From: a virus
Direction: 5' to 3' (one strand)
IMG/VR virus record: IMGVR_UViG_3300028571_002227
Location: 1 to 57,879 of that record
DNA: 57,879 nt
Shown here: positions 42,440 to 51,756 of the stretch, piece after piece
Numbering within the stretch: the stretch's first letter is position 1
Layout of the letters: each line of letters opens with the position of its first letter
Notes under the pieces: generated by a model
Told to the model about the DNA's origin: nothing
Seen by the model: only the letters and a program-made list of their open reading frames with translations
Databases searched by the model: none
Position numbers and translations under genes: made by a program

Positions 42440-43597
42440 ATGAAGTTCAAAAAATTAAAGATAGGTTTCATAGGTGGAGCAATATCCTCAGCTGTTGGGT
42501 ACGCACATTTTTCGGCGTGTAAAATGGACAATCGATTTGAGCTTGTAGCAGGTTGTTTTAGCAGAAATGAATCAATTTGCCAAGAAACAGCTGACATATA
42601 TGGAGTTTCGCAAGATAGAACTTACACCGATTGGCGGGAAATGATTAAAAATGAAAAAGGCAAAATAGATGCACTTTCCATTTTAACCCCAACGCCTTGC
42701 CATTATGAAATGGTTGTAGAATGTATAAAGGCAGGAATTCCCATTATCTGTGAAAAAACTTTAGCTATGAATAGTCAAGAAGCAATAGAAATCTCAAAAA
42801 TGGTTAAAGAAAATAATGGTTTTTTGACAGTAACATATAATTATACAGGTTATCCAATGATACGAGAGCTAAGAAAATTAATCAATGACGATAAATTGGG
42901 CAATATACTGCACTTTCAAGCAAAAATGCCGCAAGAAGGATTTATTAGAGTAAATAAAAATGGACAGAAGCCTAATCCCCAGCAGTGGCGATTAGAAGAT
43001 AAAACAATTCCTACAATCCATCTCGATTTATGTGCACATCTGCATGAAATCATATATTACTTAATAAACAAAAATCCTGAATCCGTTGTCTGTGACCAGG
43101 CAAGCGACGGTTGGTTTGAAAACATTATCGACAATGTATCTTGTTTATGTAGATATGACAAAAACATTCAGGGGCAATTCTGGTTTTCTAAATCAGCATT
43201 AGGTCATAGAAATGGTTTAGAAATAAATATATTTGGAACAAAAGGTGCTGCAAAGTGGGTTCAAATAAATCCTGAAGAACTTGAATTATCATTTGCTGAC
43301 GGAACAAGACAAATCTTAGACAGGGCTTCTGATGTTGAAGTTGCAGATCAACCAAGGTATACAAGGTTTAAAGCAGGACATCCTGTCGGTTTTATCGAGG
43401 CATTTGCCAATGTATATTGTGATATTCATAAAGCATTAATTGAGTACCAGGAAACTGGCAAATGGCAGTCAAGTGAAATTTTCAGTTCGGACTTTGCATT
43501 AGAAGGGTTATTGTTTCTTGAAGCAATGGTTGAATCTTCTAAAACAAAATCTTGGATAAATATAATGGGAAGTAATGTTAAAGCAGGAGTAATTTAA
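42440..43597 (+). CDS. Gfo/Idh/MocA-family sugar oxidoreductase
   Basis: This 385-residue NAD(P)-dependent enzyme starts KLKIGFIGGAISSAVGYAHFSACKMDNRFELVAGCFSRNE (Rossmann glycine pattern, slightly unusual with GGAISSA). It has the EKTLAMN motif with the conserved Lys (about 99-105). HLDLCAHLHEI fits the active-site His region. It likely oxidises or reduces a nucleotide sugar within the pathway. Confidence 0.85.
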   Translation: MKFKKLKIGFIGGAISSAVGYAHFSACKMDNRFELVAGCFSRNESICQETADIYGVSQDRTYTDWREMIKNEKGKIDALSILTPTPCHYEMVVECIKAGIPIICEKTLAMNSQEAIEISKMVKENNGFLTVTYNYTGYPMIRELRKLINDDKLGNILHFQAKMPQEGFIRVNKNGQKPNPQQWRLEDKTIPTIHLDLCAHLHEIIYYLINKNPESVVCDQASDGWFENIIDNVSCLCRYDKNIQGQFWFSKSALGHRNGLEINIFGTKGAAKWVQINPEELELSFADGTRQILDRASDVEVADQPRYTRFKAGHPVGFIEAFANVYCDIHKALIEYQETGKWQSSEIFSSDFALEGLLFLEAMVESSKTKSWINIMGSNVKAGVI

Positions 43598-43598
43598 A

Positions 43599-43841
43599 AT
43601 GTGTGAAGAAATAAAAAAATTTATCGTAAACTATATTGAAAAAAAAGGAAACTTACCAAAGAATGTTGATTTGGATAATTTTAACTACATAGAATCCGGA
43701 TATATAGATTCTATGGGGATAATTAAATTTGTTGTTGAATTAGAGAGCAAATTTAATGTTCAAATAACCGATGAAGAAATGATTTCATCAAGTTTTAAAA
43801 CAATTGGCGGCTTAGTAAGTCTAATAGAAAAGAAATTATAA
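43599..43841 (+). CDS. Acyl carrier protein
   Basis: This 80-residue acidic protein has the phosphopantetheine site Ser38 in GYIDSMGIIKFVVELE. AGGAG lies upstream. Its stop overlaps the next start. It probably carries the acyl group activated by the ligase at 40962-42431 to a sugar acceptor. It is not the housekeeping fatty-acid ACP, judging by context. Confidence 0.85.
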   Translation: MCEEIKKFIVNYIEKKGNLPKNVDLDNFNYIESGYIDSMGIIKFVVELESKFNVQITDEEMISSSFKTIGGLVSLIEKKL

Positions 43842-45031
43842 TGGACATAAGTAGATTTTATACGAGAATAATAAATGCTCTAACCTTCTGGATTATGCCG
43901 GCAAGGTTAAGAAGATTGATAAGAAATACTCTTTGTGGAAGAACCAATATTTCACTAAAAAAAGTGCAAAATCATCTTATCAATTATGAAGATTTAAAAG
44001 CTACACAATTGATAGTAATGTTAATTCCAGAACACAACTGTATGTCGGGAGGAATTTATTCGATGTTTTCAATTGCGAACAATTCTGAAAGGTATACACA
44101 TATTCATAATTCTAATATTGTGCTAATGACTCGCCCCAATATAAAAAAAGAAACTTATATAAGGCAAACAAATTTTAAAAATCATAATATAATATACCGT
44201 TTTGAACAGATTTTAGCTTTTGAAAATTTGGATAAATTGATTATTCACATTCCTGAAGAATCAGCTAAAACTTTTTATTCTCTATTATCAACTAAGGTAA
44301 AAGCTCATTTAGGTCAAATTAATCATGTTCAAATCAACATTATGAATCAGAATATTGATTTGATGCCTCCCAAAGAGGACTATATAGATTTATATGAAAT
44401 TACAAATAATATTACTCAGACAGTTGCCCATCATAGTTATTGTTCACAAGAACACGCTAACAAGTCTGATTTATCAACATTGTTAATCCCTCCATATACG
44501 GATCTAAGTAAATACCCTAAAAGAGAATTCAACAAAAAGAATAAAATGGTTCTATATTCGTTAGATGTTAATGAATATAAAGATAAAATTTTAAATAAAA
44601 TAAGAGAAGAACTACCAGAATATGAACTTCTTGAAATAAAAGACATTACTTTTGACAAGTATATGTCTTTGGTAACCGATTCAAAATTCATGATAACATT
44701 CGGCGAAGGCTTTGATGGATATCTTGCACAATCAATGCTCCAAGGGGGGATTGGATTTGCGGTTTATAATGAAGGTTTTTTCCCACAGGAATTTGATAAT
44801 TCAAAACCTAATATTTTTAGTAGTTACGAGGATATGTATGAAAATATCGTGAATCGAATAAAGCTTTTTGAAAAAGATTCAGCGATATATAAATCGACCA
44901 ATGATTATTTCGTCGATTTGCAAAATAAATTATACAATTTTGAAGATTATTTAAATTGTATAAAGAGGTTTTATGAACAAGATTTTGATTATTATTCACA
45001 AAATACTAAAAAAATAATGCAAGGAGTGTAA
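43841..45031 (+). CDS. Uncharacterised glycan-operon protein, family U copy 2
   Basis: This 396-residue paralogue of 39107-40285 shares all the conserved blocks (IHIPEESAKTFY; QINIMNQNIDLMP; NNITQTVAHHSYCSQEHAN; FGEGFDGYLAQS; GFAVYNEGFFP; SSYEDM). The N-terminus lacks the LGIKLKLK leader and instead begins DISRFYTRIINALTFWIMPARLRRL, a basic amphipathic segment that may touch the membrane. Two copies in one operon suggest successive steps on two acceptors. Confidence 0.6.
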   Translation: MDISRFYTRIINALTFWIMPARLRRLIRNTLCGRTNISLKKVQNHLINYEDLKATQLIVMLIPEHNCMSGGIYSMFSIANNSERYTHIHNSNIVLMTRPNIKKETYIRQTNFKNHNIIYRFEQILAFENLDKLIIHIPEESAKTFYSLLSTKVKAHLGQINHVQINIMNQNIDLMPPKEDYIDLYEITNNITQTVAHHSYCSQEHANKSDLSTLLIPPYTDLSKYPKREFNKKNKMVLYSLDVNEYKDKILNKIREELPEYELLEIKDITFDKYMSLVTDSKFMITFGEGFDGYLAQSMLQGGIGFAVYNEGFFPQEFDNSKPNIFSSYEDMYENIVNRIKLFEKDSAIYKSTNDYFVDLQNKLYNFEDYLNCIKRFYEQDFDYYSQNTKKIMQGV

Positions 45032-45766
45032 TGGGAATACAATTTATACAAAATCTGATTGATATAATAAGAAAAAAAGATAAGAGGCAGAATTACTTAA
45101 TTTATATTGATGAAAAAGGTGAAGAACATTTTAATCCTCAAGTTAAAGGCTTAAAGGTTCTATTTTTAGGTGAGCAATCATTGGTTAAGGTGTATACTAA
45201 AAAGTTTAATAACTGTAAAATCGTCTGTACATCTAATAATTATGTAGAAATAAAACAAACCAAACATTGTATTAATAATCTAATAACCCCTATACCTATG
45301 AGTAAACATTCTAAACTTTTTATTGATGAAGACTTATTCTGTGCGAGTATAAAAATATTTCTTTGTGACGAAGAGAACAAAACAATTACTATAGGGAAAG
45401 ACTGTATGTTCTCTTTTGATGTCGTATTATGGGCAAGTGACGGACATTCGATTTATGATACTAATTCATTAAAAATATTAAATAAACCCTTGTTCGGAAT
45501 AACTATAGGTAATCATTGCTGGATAAGTCGAAATGTTTCGATATTAAAAGATGTTTCAGTACCAGATAATGTAATAATTGGTTGTGGAAGCATAGTTACT
45601 AATTCAACAAAAAAGCTGGAAAACACTGTTATGGGGGGGGGTTCCAGCTAAAATAATTAAAAGAAATACAAATTGGTCTCGTAAAAATACTGATTCGTAT
45701 GCGGATATTTTTCAAAATGATATTGCAACACAGGATTTTTGTCAAGACAAAATGAGTTTATATTAG
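45031..45766 (+). pseudogene. Hexapeptide acyltransferase split at a 9-G tract (phase-variable or broken)
   Basis: The frame from 45031 reads as a LbH acyltransferase (ITIGNHCWISRNVSILKDVSVPDNVIIGCGSIVTN) but after ..ENTVM the nine G (45633-45641) shift it, and it stops at 45651 (GGGSS). With one G fewer it continues MGGVPAKIIKRNTNWSR.. to 45766, restoring the invariant G-x-PAK ending of the family. So the gene is either phase-variably off, a true mutation, or a sequencing error. The truncated form would lack 41 C-terminal residues. Confidence 0.8.
45633..45641 (+). repeat. Poly-G tract (9 G) inside an acyltransferase gene
   Basis: ATG-GGGGGGGG-TTCC: nine consecutive G in an AT-rich gene. 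Slipped-strand changes of one base would switch the C-terminus between GGVPAK (full length) and GGGSS-stop. Confidence 0.9.
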
Positions 45767-45780
45767 AGGAAAGGGATATT

Positions 45781-46899
45781 ATGAATAAGAATATGAAAAA
45801 ATTATTACAAGTTTTATTTTCGGTAACAAATAAAGGACCCCATAAGGTATTCACAATATTAGGATTTAAACTAAAACTAAAACTAAAACTAAAATTGAAT
45901 CCAATAGAATCTCAAATTAAAAAATTAGAAACGGTTGACGAAAATTGTTGGGATAAGTATTTAATCGATACTCAAAAAGAACTATTATTTTATGATAGAA
46001 ATCTTGATGATGTTAAAAAAAAGGATTTATTCAAAAAATATGTTACCGCAATAAACCTCGAAACCAGTAGCTTTTGTAATAGGAAATGTAATTATTGTCC
46101 TTGTGCTCAAATTGACAGAGGCGGACAAAAATTAATGGAAGATTCTTTATTTTCTAACATAATAGATGATTTAGCCAGTATAAATTATTCAATGGTTATA
46201 AGCTTAAATTTATATAACGAACCATTGGCGGACAAAAAAATATTGGAACGTATTAAAGAAATAAGAAAAAAATGCCCCAATAGCGTAATAAAATTTAATT
46301 CCAATGGTGATTATTTAACAACGAAATATTTAGACGAGTTAGAAGCTGCAGGATTGAATGCTCTTTTTATAACAATGCAAGTTGATTCAAATCATCAATA
46401 TAATGATGATATACAAATGAACAAACTTAAAAAGTTCTTTGAAAAATTAAAGCTCGAATTCAAAATGGATGTTTTTATTCCAAACGAAAAAATTGAATCA
46501 AGCCTCTATTATAAAAGGTTACAACTCCTTATAATGTCTAACAATTGGGATGAATTTGGTAATGATAGAGGCGGTACTGTGGAGAATTTAAGTATTTCTA
46601 ACAGAACGGAGCCTTGTTTAAGAGGGATTAGGGAATTTACAATTGATTATCAAGGGAATTGTTTTTTCTGTTGTCAAATATATCCTCTTTCGCATGATGC
46701 AGAAAAATATAAACTTGGGAATCTTGTGGAAAATTCTATGTTTGAAATATATTGTACTCAATTCGCAACAAATTTAAGGCGGAATCTTTTTACTTTTTCT
46801 TCCAAAGTCGAACCTTGTTCAAGCTGTGCGGATGAAAGTTTTGCGAAAATCGAAACAAAAGAAATTCGTGAAAAAATAATTATTACTTCAAACAATTAA
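45781..46899 (+). CDS. Radical SAM/SPASM-type protein of the glycan operon
   Basis: About 372 residues. The start MNKNMKKLLQVLF is preferred to the upstream ATG at 45739, which lies in the end of the acyltransferase frame. Radical SAM motif TSSFCNRKCNYCPC. C-terminal cysteines CLRG..GNCFFCCQIYP..EPCSSCADE form a SPASM-like second cluster. The N-terminus has the KVFTILGFKLKLKLKLKL leader encoded by an AAACTA repeat. Substrate unknown; glycan-locus radical SAM enzymes may dehydrogenate or epimerise sugars. Confidence 0.8.
   Translation: MNKNMKKLLQVLFSVTNKGPHKVFTILGFKLKLKLKLKLNPIESQIKKLETVDENCWDKYLIDTQKELLFYDRNLDDVKKKDLFKKYVTAINLETSSFCNRKCNYCPCAQIDRGGQKLMEDSLFSNIIDDLASINYSMVISLNLYNEPLADKKILERIKEIRKKCPNSVIKFNSNGDYLTTKYLDELEAAGLNALFITMQVDSNHQYNDDIQMNKLKKFFEKLKLEFKMDVFIPNEKIESSLYYKRLQLLIMSNNWDEFGNDRGGTVENLSISNRTEPCLRGIREFTIDYQGNCFFCCQIYPLSHDAEKYKLGNLVENSMFEIYCTQFATNLRRNLFTFSSKVEPCSSCADESFAKIETKEIREKIIITSNN
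45868..45896 (+). repeat. Hexanucleotide repeat coding for Lys-Leu
   Basis: Four to five units of AAACTA lie near the start of the radical SAM gene and encode KLKLKLKL. Unit gain or loss keeps the frame and only changes the length of the basic-hydrophobic leader. Confidence 0.7.
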
Positions 46900-46919
46900 A
46901 AGAAAGGACATTTATAATT

Positions 46920-47933
46920 ATGAAAATTAAAGCCGGACAAAAAATAATAGATTTAATAAGAGGTAAAAAAACTGGGGCATCAAAAGCAGAATCTAAATTG
47001 CAGATTAAGTATAATTTACTTACGGAAAAATTGTCGAAATTCGACTTGGAAGGAATATTTCAAACATATGCGTTATTAGCTGATGATTATTCAAAAGAAA
47101 TGTTTATTAAAGTCATGCAATATCGACTTACAGAGGCTAAAAACGTACTTCCGCCACAAAAAATGTATGATCAGGAAATACTCAAAACTTTAAAAATAAG
47201 CGATGAAATGATTAAAATTTGGAATTTCAATCTTCAACTACTTGATTTAAATAACCTTGGATATGACGTAAAAGTATATAACGATCCGGGTGGCTTAAAA
47301 ATGGGGCTTGGACAATACAAATACGCAAATGATAAGATAAGTATTAAGGTCGAAGAGGGTGATTATGTTATTGATGGCGGTGCTTGTTATGGTGATACAG
47401 CATTGTATTTTGCCCATGATGTGGGAGCAAATGGCAAAGTGTTCTCTTTTGAATTTTTAAAAGACAATGTTGAAATGTTTAATAAAATGCTTGATTTAAA
47501 TCCTGAATTAAAAAATAGAATACAACTTTTTAAAAATGCTCTTTGGGAAAATTCAAATGAACATTTGTACGTAATTGGCAATGGTCCGGCAACAAACTGC
47601 TCGTTAGAAAAACCTGAAAAATATGACGCTCAAGTCCAAACAAAATCGATTGATGACATGGTAAAAGAGCAAAATATTGAAAAAATCAATTTTATAAAAC
47701 TTGATATTGAAGGTGCTGAACTTGAATGCTTGAAAGGTGCTAAAAATACTATTCAAACATTCAAACCGAAACTTACAGTTTGTTTATATCATGATCAAAC
47801 TCATTTTGTATCAATACCAAAATATTTAAAACAATTGGTTCCTGAATATGATTTTTATCTTGATCATCATACCGAAAGTTTGGGAGAAACCGTTTTGTAT
47901 GCTACGATCCAAGGAGAATCAAATAATGGATAA
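46920..47933 (+). CDS. FkbM-family methyltransferase
   Basis: This 337-residue protein has the SAM-binding motif YVIDGGACYGDTALYFAHDVGANGKVFSFE (about 143-172) and INFIKLDIEGAELECLKGA (about 257-275), both typical of FkbM. It methylates a hydroxyl group, likely of a sugar in the glycan made here. The stop overlaps the start of the DAHP synthase gene. Confidence 0.87.
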   Translation: MKIKAGQKIIDLIRGKKTGASKAESKLQIKYNLLTEKLSKFDLEGIFQTYALLADDYSKEMFIKVMQYRLTEAKNVLPPQKMYDQEILKTLKISDEMIKIWNFNLQLLDLNNLGYDVKVYNDPGGLKMGLGQYKYANDKISIKVEEGDYVIDGGACYGDTALYFAHDVGANGKVFSFEFLKDNVEMFNKMLDLNPELKNRIQLFKNALWENSNEHLYVIGNGPATNCSLEKPEKYDAQVQTKSIDDMVKEQNIEKINFIKLDIEGAELECLKGAKNTIQTFKPKLTVCLYHDQTHFVSIPKYLKQLVPEYDFYLDHHTESLGETVLYATIQGESNNG

Positions 47934-48765
47934 TTTAAAATTAGTAAATAAAAAAAATTCAGAAGACAAAACGACCTTTAAAATAGGTAATATAGAAGTT
48001 GGCGAGGACTTTTTAATGATTGCAGGTCCTTGCAGTGTTGATAATGAAGAACAAATTATTCAAACCGCTATTGCTGTTAAAAAAGCCGGTGCAAATATGT
48101 TGAGGGGTGGAGCCTATAAACCTAGGACTTCTCCTTATGCTTTTCAAGGGCTAGGATTGAAGGGATTGCAATATTTGAAAAAAGCTGGTGAAATTGCTGA
48201 TTTACCTATTATTACAGAAGTTGTAGATACAAGAGATGTTTATTTAGTAGCAGAATATGCTGATGTTTTACAGATAGGTGCCAGGAATATGCAAAATTTT
48301 TCTTTACTTCAAGAAGCTGGACGTACAAACAAACCAGTGTTGTTAAAGAGGGGCTTCTATGCGACCTTGGAAGAATGGTTAAATGCAGCAGAATACATTA
48401 TGAACGAAGGTAATCAACAAGTAATACTGTGCGAAAGAGGGATTCGGACAGTTGAGACTTACACACGGAACACTTTGGATTTGAGTGCTGTTGCTTCATT
48501 AAAAAATATAACTCACCTTCCAATAATAACCGATCCGTCCCATGCCACTGGCAGACTTGAACTAATAGAACCGATGTGTTTAAGCTCTATTGTTGCAGGA
48601 TGTGATGGATTAATGCTCGAGGTGCATATCAATCCTAAAGACGCCTTATGCGATGCTAAACAGGCTTTGAATCCTATACAATTTTCAAATATAATGTCGA
48701 AAATTAATTTAACTAACAATTTCTATAATAATTTGTATCATGAAGAAATCGTCAAAATGTCCTAA
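47926..48765 (+). CDS. aroF: 3-deoxy-7-phosphoheptulonate (DAHP) synthase-like
   Basis: About 279 residues. The start MDNLKL sits on AAGGAG. Features: MIAGPCSVDNEEQI, LRGGAYKPRTSPYAFQGLG, ITEVVDTRD, LQIGARNMQNF, LLKRGF, LCERGIRT, DPSHATGR and LMLEVH. This is the KDO8P/type I-beta DAHP synthase fold without a regulatory domain. It makes DAHP from PEP and erythrose-4-phosphate at the head of the shikimate pathway. As last gene of the glycan operon it may feed an aromatic or related acid for the AMP ligase; this is speculative. It could equally be host housekeeping. Confidence 0.8.
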   Translation: MDNLKLVNKKNSEDKTTFKIGNIEVGEDFLMIAGPCSVDNEEQIIQTAIAVKKAGANMLRGGAYKPRTSPYAFQGLGLKGLQYLKKAGEIADLPIITEVVDTRDVYLVAEYADVLQIGARNMQNFSLLQEAGRTNKPVLLKRGFYATLEEWLNAAEYIMNEGNQQVILCERGIRTVETYTRNTLDLSAVASLKNITHLPIITDPSHATGRLELIEPMCLSSIVAGCDGLMLEVHINPKDALCDAKQALNPIQFSNIMSKINLTNNFYNNLYHEEIVKMS

Positions 48766-48918
48766 CTTTAACATTTGACCGAGGATTGGGAGGCTTGACA
48801 CCATGTCTTTTGCAAATCAAAAAGCCAGCTATATTCTTCATTTTAGCTTATTCTTCGGCTGAAACATTGCAATCAAATGCAAATACTTTTATCCAGTTTT
48901 TGCATTTTTATTCATTCC

Positions 48919-49311
48919 GACTAAATTTTCGACAAATATTTTAAGCTTAATAAAGAAATTTTAGGCTCAAAAAAATATCCTGCTAATTTATTCAGTGGGT
49001 TCAGTTTTCAAAATTTAATCCCGACATTTTCCTGTGTAATGATAGATGCCAAAACCTTAAAAGGTGCCAATTTTGATACCAGTATTCAGGCTTTTTGGGA
49101 TCATTGGATTTGGGCTCATTTAGCTTATTACAACTATTTTTATTATATAGACAAGAAATTAACACTCTGGAGAATGCACAAAAATAGCTATATCGAACAA
49201 AAACAACAGAAAAACGAAAAAGCTTTTTTGGCTAGTATTTTAAAATCTCTCGAAAAAAGTAACGCCAATAAAAATATGTTTTTTTTGGGAATAGGCACAA
49301 ATATCCTATGA
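48919..49311 (+). pseudogene. Glycosyltransferase family 2, C-terminal fragment
   Basis: The open frame from about 48919 reads KEILGSKKYPANLF.., SFQNLIPTFSCVMIDAKTLKGANFDTSIQAFWDHWIWAHLAYYN then KLTLWRMHKNSYIEQKQ, the C-terminal part of GT2 enzymes. The N-terminal GT-A domain is absent. The stretch 48766-48918 shows only stop-rich remnants. An ATG at 49039 could give a 90-residue product but a functional enzyme is unlikely. Confidence 0.7.
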
Positions 49312-49348
49312 TTGAAAAATCATCCAGAGGTTTTTTTAGGAAATTTGT

Positions 49349-51172
49349 TTAAGCCATTGCTTCAGTTTTTGCAAACTGCATTTCATAAAGGTGTTTATAT
49401 TTTCCATTCTCGATATTTATTAATTCTTCATGAGTTCCAATTTCAGCCAATTCACCTTCATTTATAACCGCAATTCTATCGGCATTTTGAATTGTTGAAA
49501 GTCTATGAGCGATTACAAAAACTGTTTTGTTTTGCATCAAGTTGTCCAAGGCTTGCTGAACAATCGCTTCTGATTTGTTATCAAGAGCTGAAGTTGCTTC
49601 ATCAAGCACAACTATCGGAGCGTTTTTAAGCATAGCACGAGCAATTGCTACACGTTGTCTTTGTCCGCCTGAAAGAGTTGATCCTCGTTCTCCTACAAAT
49701 GTATCTATGCCGTCTTCAAGAGAGCCGATAAATTCATCCAAATGTGCCATTCTTATAACTTCGTCTAATTCTTCTTCTGATGCAGATTTTCTGCTCATCA
49801 TGATATTTTCTTTAATCGTACCTGAAAATAAGAAATTATCTTGAAAAACAAAAGAAATCTGTTCTCTTAATGAAGTTAAGGTGAAACTTCTTAAATCCAC
49901 TCCATCGATTTCAATCGAGCCGGATTTTACATCGTAAAAACGAGGAATAAGATTAACTACAGTGCTTTTGCCACCGCCTGAGTTACCGACAAGTGCGATT
50001 GTTTGGTTTTTAGGGACTGTTAATGAAAAATTCTTAAGAACTGGAACACCTTCATTATATTCAAAATAAATATTCTTAAATTCGATTTGTTTGTCAAAGC
50101 TTTTTAATTCAATTGCGTTAGGTTCTGTTTTGATTTCAGGAACCAAGTCAAACAGTTCAAATACTCTACCCATTGCAACGAATGTTCCTTGCAGCCCTGC
50201 AAGCGTTTGTCCTAGACCTTTTACTGGCTTGTAAAGCAATAATAATGAAGTTACAAAGGCAGCAAAGCTACCGCTTGTAAGTTCGCCACTTATAATCAAA
50301 TGGTTTCCATATGCCATTACAATAGCAATCCCAAAAGATGCAACCAAATACATGATTGGAGATAACCAGCCAACACGCTTAGTAAGAGTCATTGACAAAT
50401 TAAACGACTCGTTGACTTGACCCTGAAAAGCCTGATTCTGTTGTTCTTGTAAGTTATATGCAGCTATAATTTTATTTCCAGAGAAGGTTTCGTTAAAATT
50501 CGTTACCATCCCCCCGCCGACAACCATTCCTTGGTTAGAAACTTTCTTAACTATTTTTCTAATAAAAGCGACCGGCAACATTGCAAGCCCCAATACGGTA
50601 ACGCCAATAATTGCAAGCTTCCACGCTGTATACATTAAAACTGCGACTAGCCCTACAATCCCAAAAGCTGTAGATATAAAGGTTTTTACATTATCGATAA
50701 TACTTCTTGAAGCAGCGTCAGGATCGCCTAAAAATCTTGTTAAAACAAGTCCTGATGAATTAATATCATAAAATTTTGGGCTTAGTGAGGTTAATTTTCT
50801 GAATAAATCAACTTTTAATGCATTTGCAACTTTCATCCCTGTCCAATCAGTCAAATATGTATTTAAATATTTTAATCCACCTTGAAAAACGGCAAAAGTT
50901 ATAATTGCTGGTGGGATTATAGTTGCCCAAAAATGTCTGCTATGGAAAGTTCTACCAAGAAATTCAAATGTCGCCAGAGAATTTCCGTTGATAACATTAT
51001 CTAAATAAGGTTTTAATGCAATCGCAGTAACACCATCTAACAGACCTAACGGAACTGCTATCAATAGCCCTAAAATAGCCCTTCCCATTACGGGTTTTAT
51101 GTACGGAAAAATTCTTTCTAGTAAATAACCATATCTAAATGCGTCTTTTGACACTGTATCATTTAATTTCAT
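49349..51172 (-). CDS. msbA: MsbA-like lipid/glycolipid ABC exporter
   Basis: This 607-residue half-transporter has six transmembrane helices in residues about 25-330 and an ATPase domain with Walker A LVGNSGGGKST, signature LSGGQRQR and Walker B IVVLDEATSALD. The type flips lipid-linked molecules such as lipid A core. Opposite strand to the glycan operon and convergent with the GT2 fragment. It may be a resident host gene or serve the glycan pathway. Confidence 0.88.
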   Translation of the reverse strand: MKLNDTVSKDAFRYGYLLERIFPYIKPVMGRAILGLLIAVPLGLLDGVTAIALKPYLDNVINGNSLATFEFLGRTFHSRHFWATIIPPAIITFAVFQGGLKYLNTYLTDWTGMKVANALKVDLFRKLTSLSPKFYDINSSGLVLTRFLGDPDAASRSIIDNVKTFISTAFGIVGLVAVLMYTAWKLAIIGVTVLGLAMLPVAFIRKIVKKVSNQGMVVGGGMVTNFNETFSGNKIIAAYNLQEQQNQAFQGQVNESFNLSMTLTKRVGWLSPIMYLVASFGIAIVMAYGNHLIISGELTSGSFAAFVTSLLLLYKPVKGLGQTLAGLQGTFVAMGRVFELFDLVPEIKTEPNAIELKSFDKQIEFKNIYFEYNEGVPVLKNFSLTVPKNQTIALVGNSGGGKSTVVNLIPRFYDVKSGSIEIDGVDLRSFTLTSLREQISFVFQDNFLFSGTIKENIMMSRKSASEEELDEVIRMAHLDEFIGSLEDGIDTFVGERGSTLSGGQRQRVAIARAMLKNAPIVVLDEATSALDNKSEAIVQQALDNLMQNKTVFVIAHRLSTIQNADRIAVINEGELAEIGTHEELINIENGKYKHLYEMQFAKTEAMA

Positions 51173-51427
51173 ACTTTCCTCAAATCTTTATTAGTCTTTA
51201 ACAATATAAGTATTATTGTCGCACAAAAAAAAGAAATTTCCTTTTTGGGGCTTTGAAGTATAAACAATATGTGGACAACAAAAAGCGGGGTTTTTAGCAT
51301 ATAATTGATTTTGAAGCTGAGTTAGCACTGTAAAGCAACATGTTTCCATTACAAAAGTTAATAGAATTGTCCAGAATAAGCAAAAAATAAGATTGAGGGG
51401 ATTTAATAGAAACAAATAGGAGAAACT
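51173..51427. other. Intergenic region, divergent promoters
   Basis: 255 bases without a gene between the MsbA-like gene (leftward) and the 51428 gene (rightward). It is AT-rich and should hold both promoters. No hairpin or repeat stands out. Confidence 0.4.
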
Positions 51428-51754
51428 ATGAACATTCGCCCAATATCTTTTACAAGCAATAGCGTAACTCGCCCAAATACACTGAATTCAAATAAAACCA
51501 ATTCAATACAAAAGAGTGTCAGTTTCGGTATGACCGAATCGGAACATTCTGAAAAAATGTTTTGGCAGTTATTTGAAGAATTAAAACAAAGATATAACAT
51601 AAGCAAAGATAATCTATTGATGGCTCATGCTCAAGATATTGATAAAACTCCCGAATTTCTAGCAAAAGTAAAAAAAATAACAGATGATACCAGTGTTAAA
51701 TTACTTTTAAAGCAAGTACTTAATAATGCGTTGAATCAAAATATCCCCAAATAA
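51428..51754 (+). CDS. Small host-style protein with SFG motif
   Basis: This 108-residue protein starts NIRPISFTSNSVTRPN and has QKSVSFGMTESEH. This N-terminal 'ISF..FG' style is frequent in Gastranaerophilales-type genomes in my recollection. GGAGAAACT precedes the start. Function unknown. Confidence 0.6.
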   Translation: MNIRPISFTSNSVTRPNTLNSNKTNSIQKSVSFGMTESEHSEKMFWQLFEELKQRYNISKDNLLMAHAQDIDKTPEFLAKVKKITDDTSVKLLLKQVLNNALNQNIPK

Positions 51755-51756
51755 TA

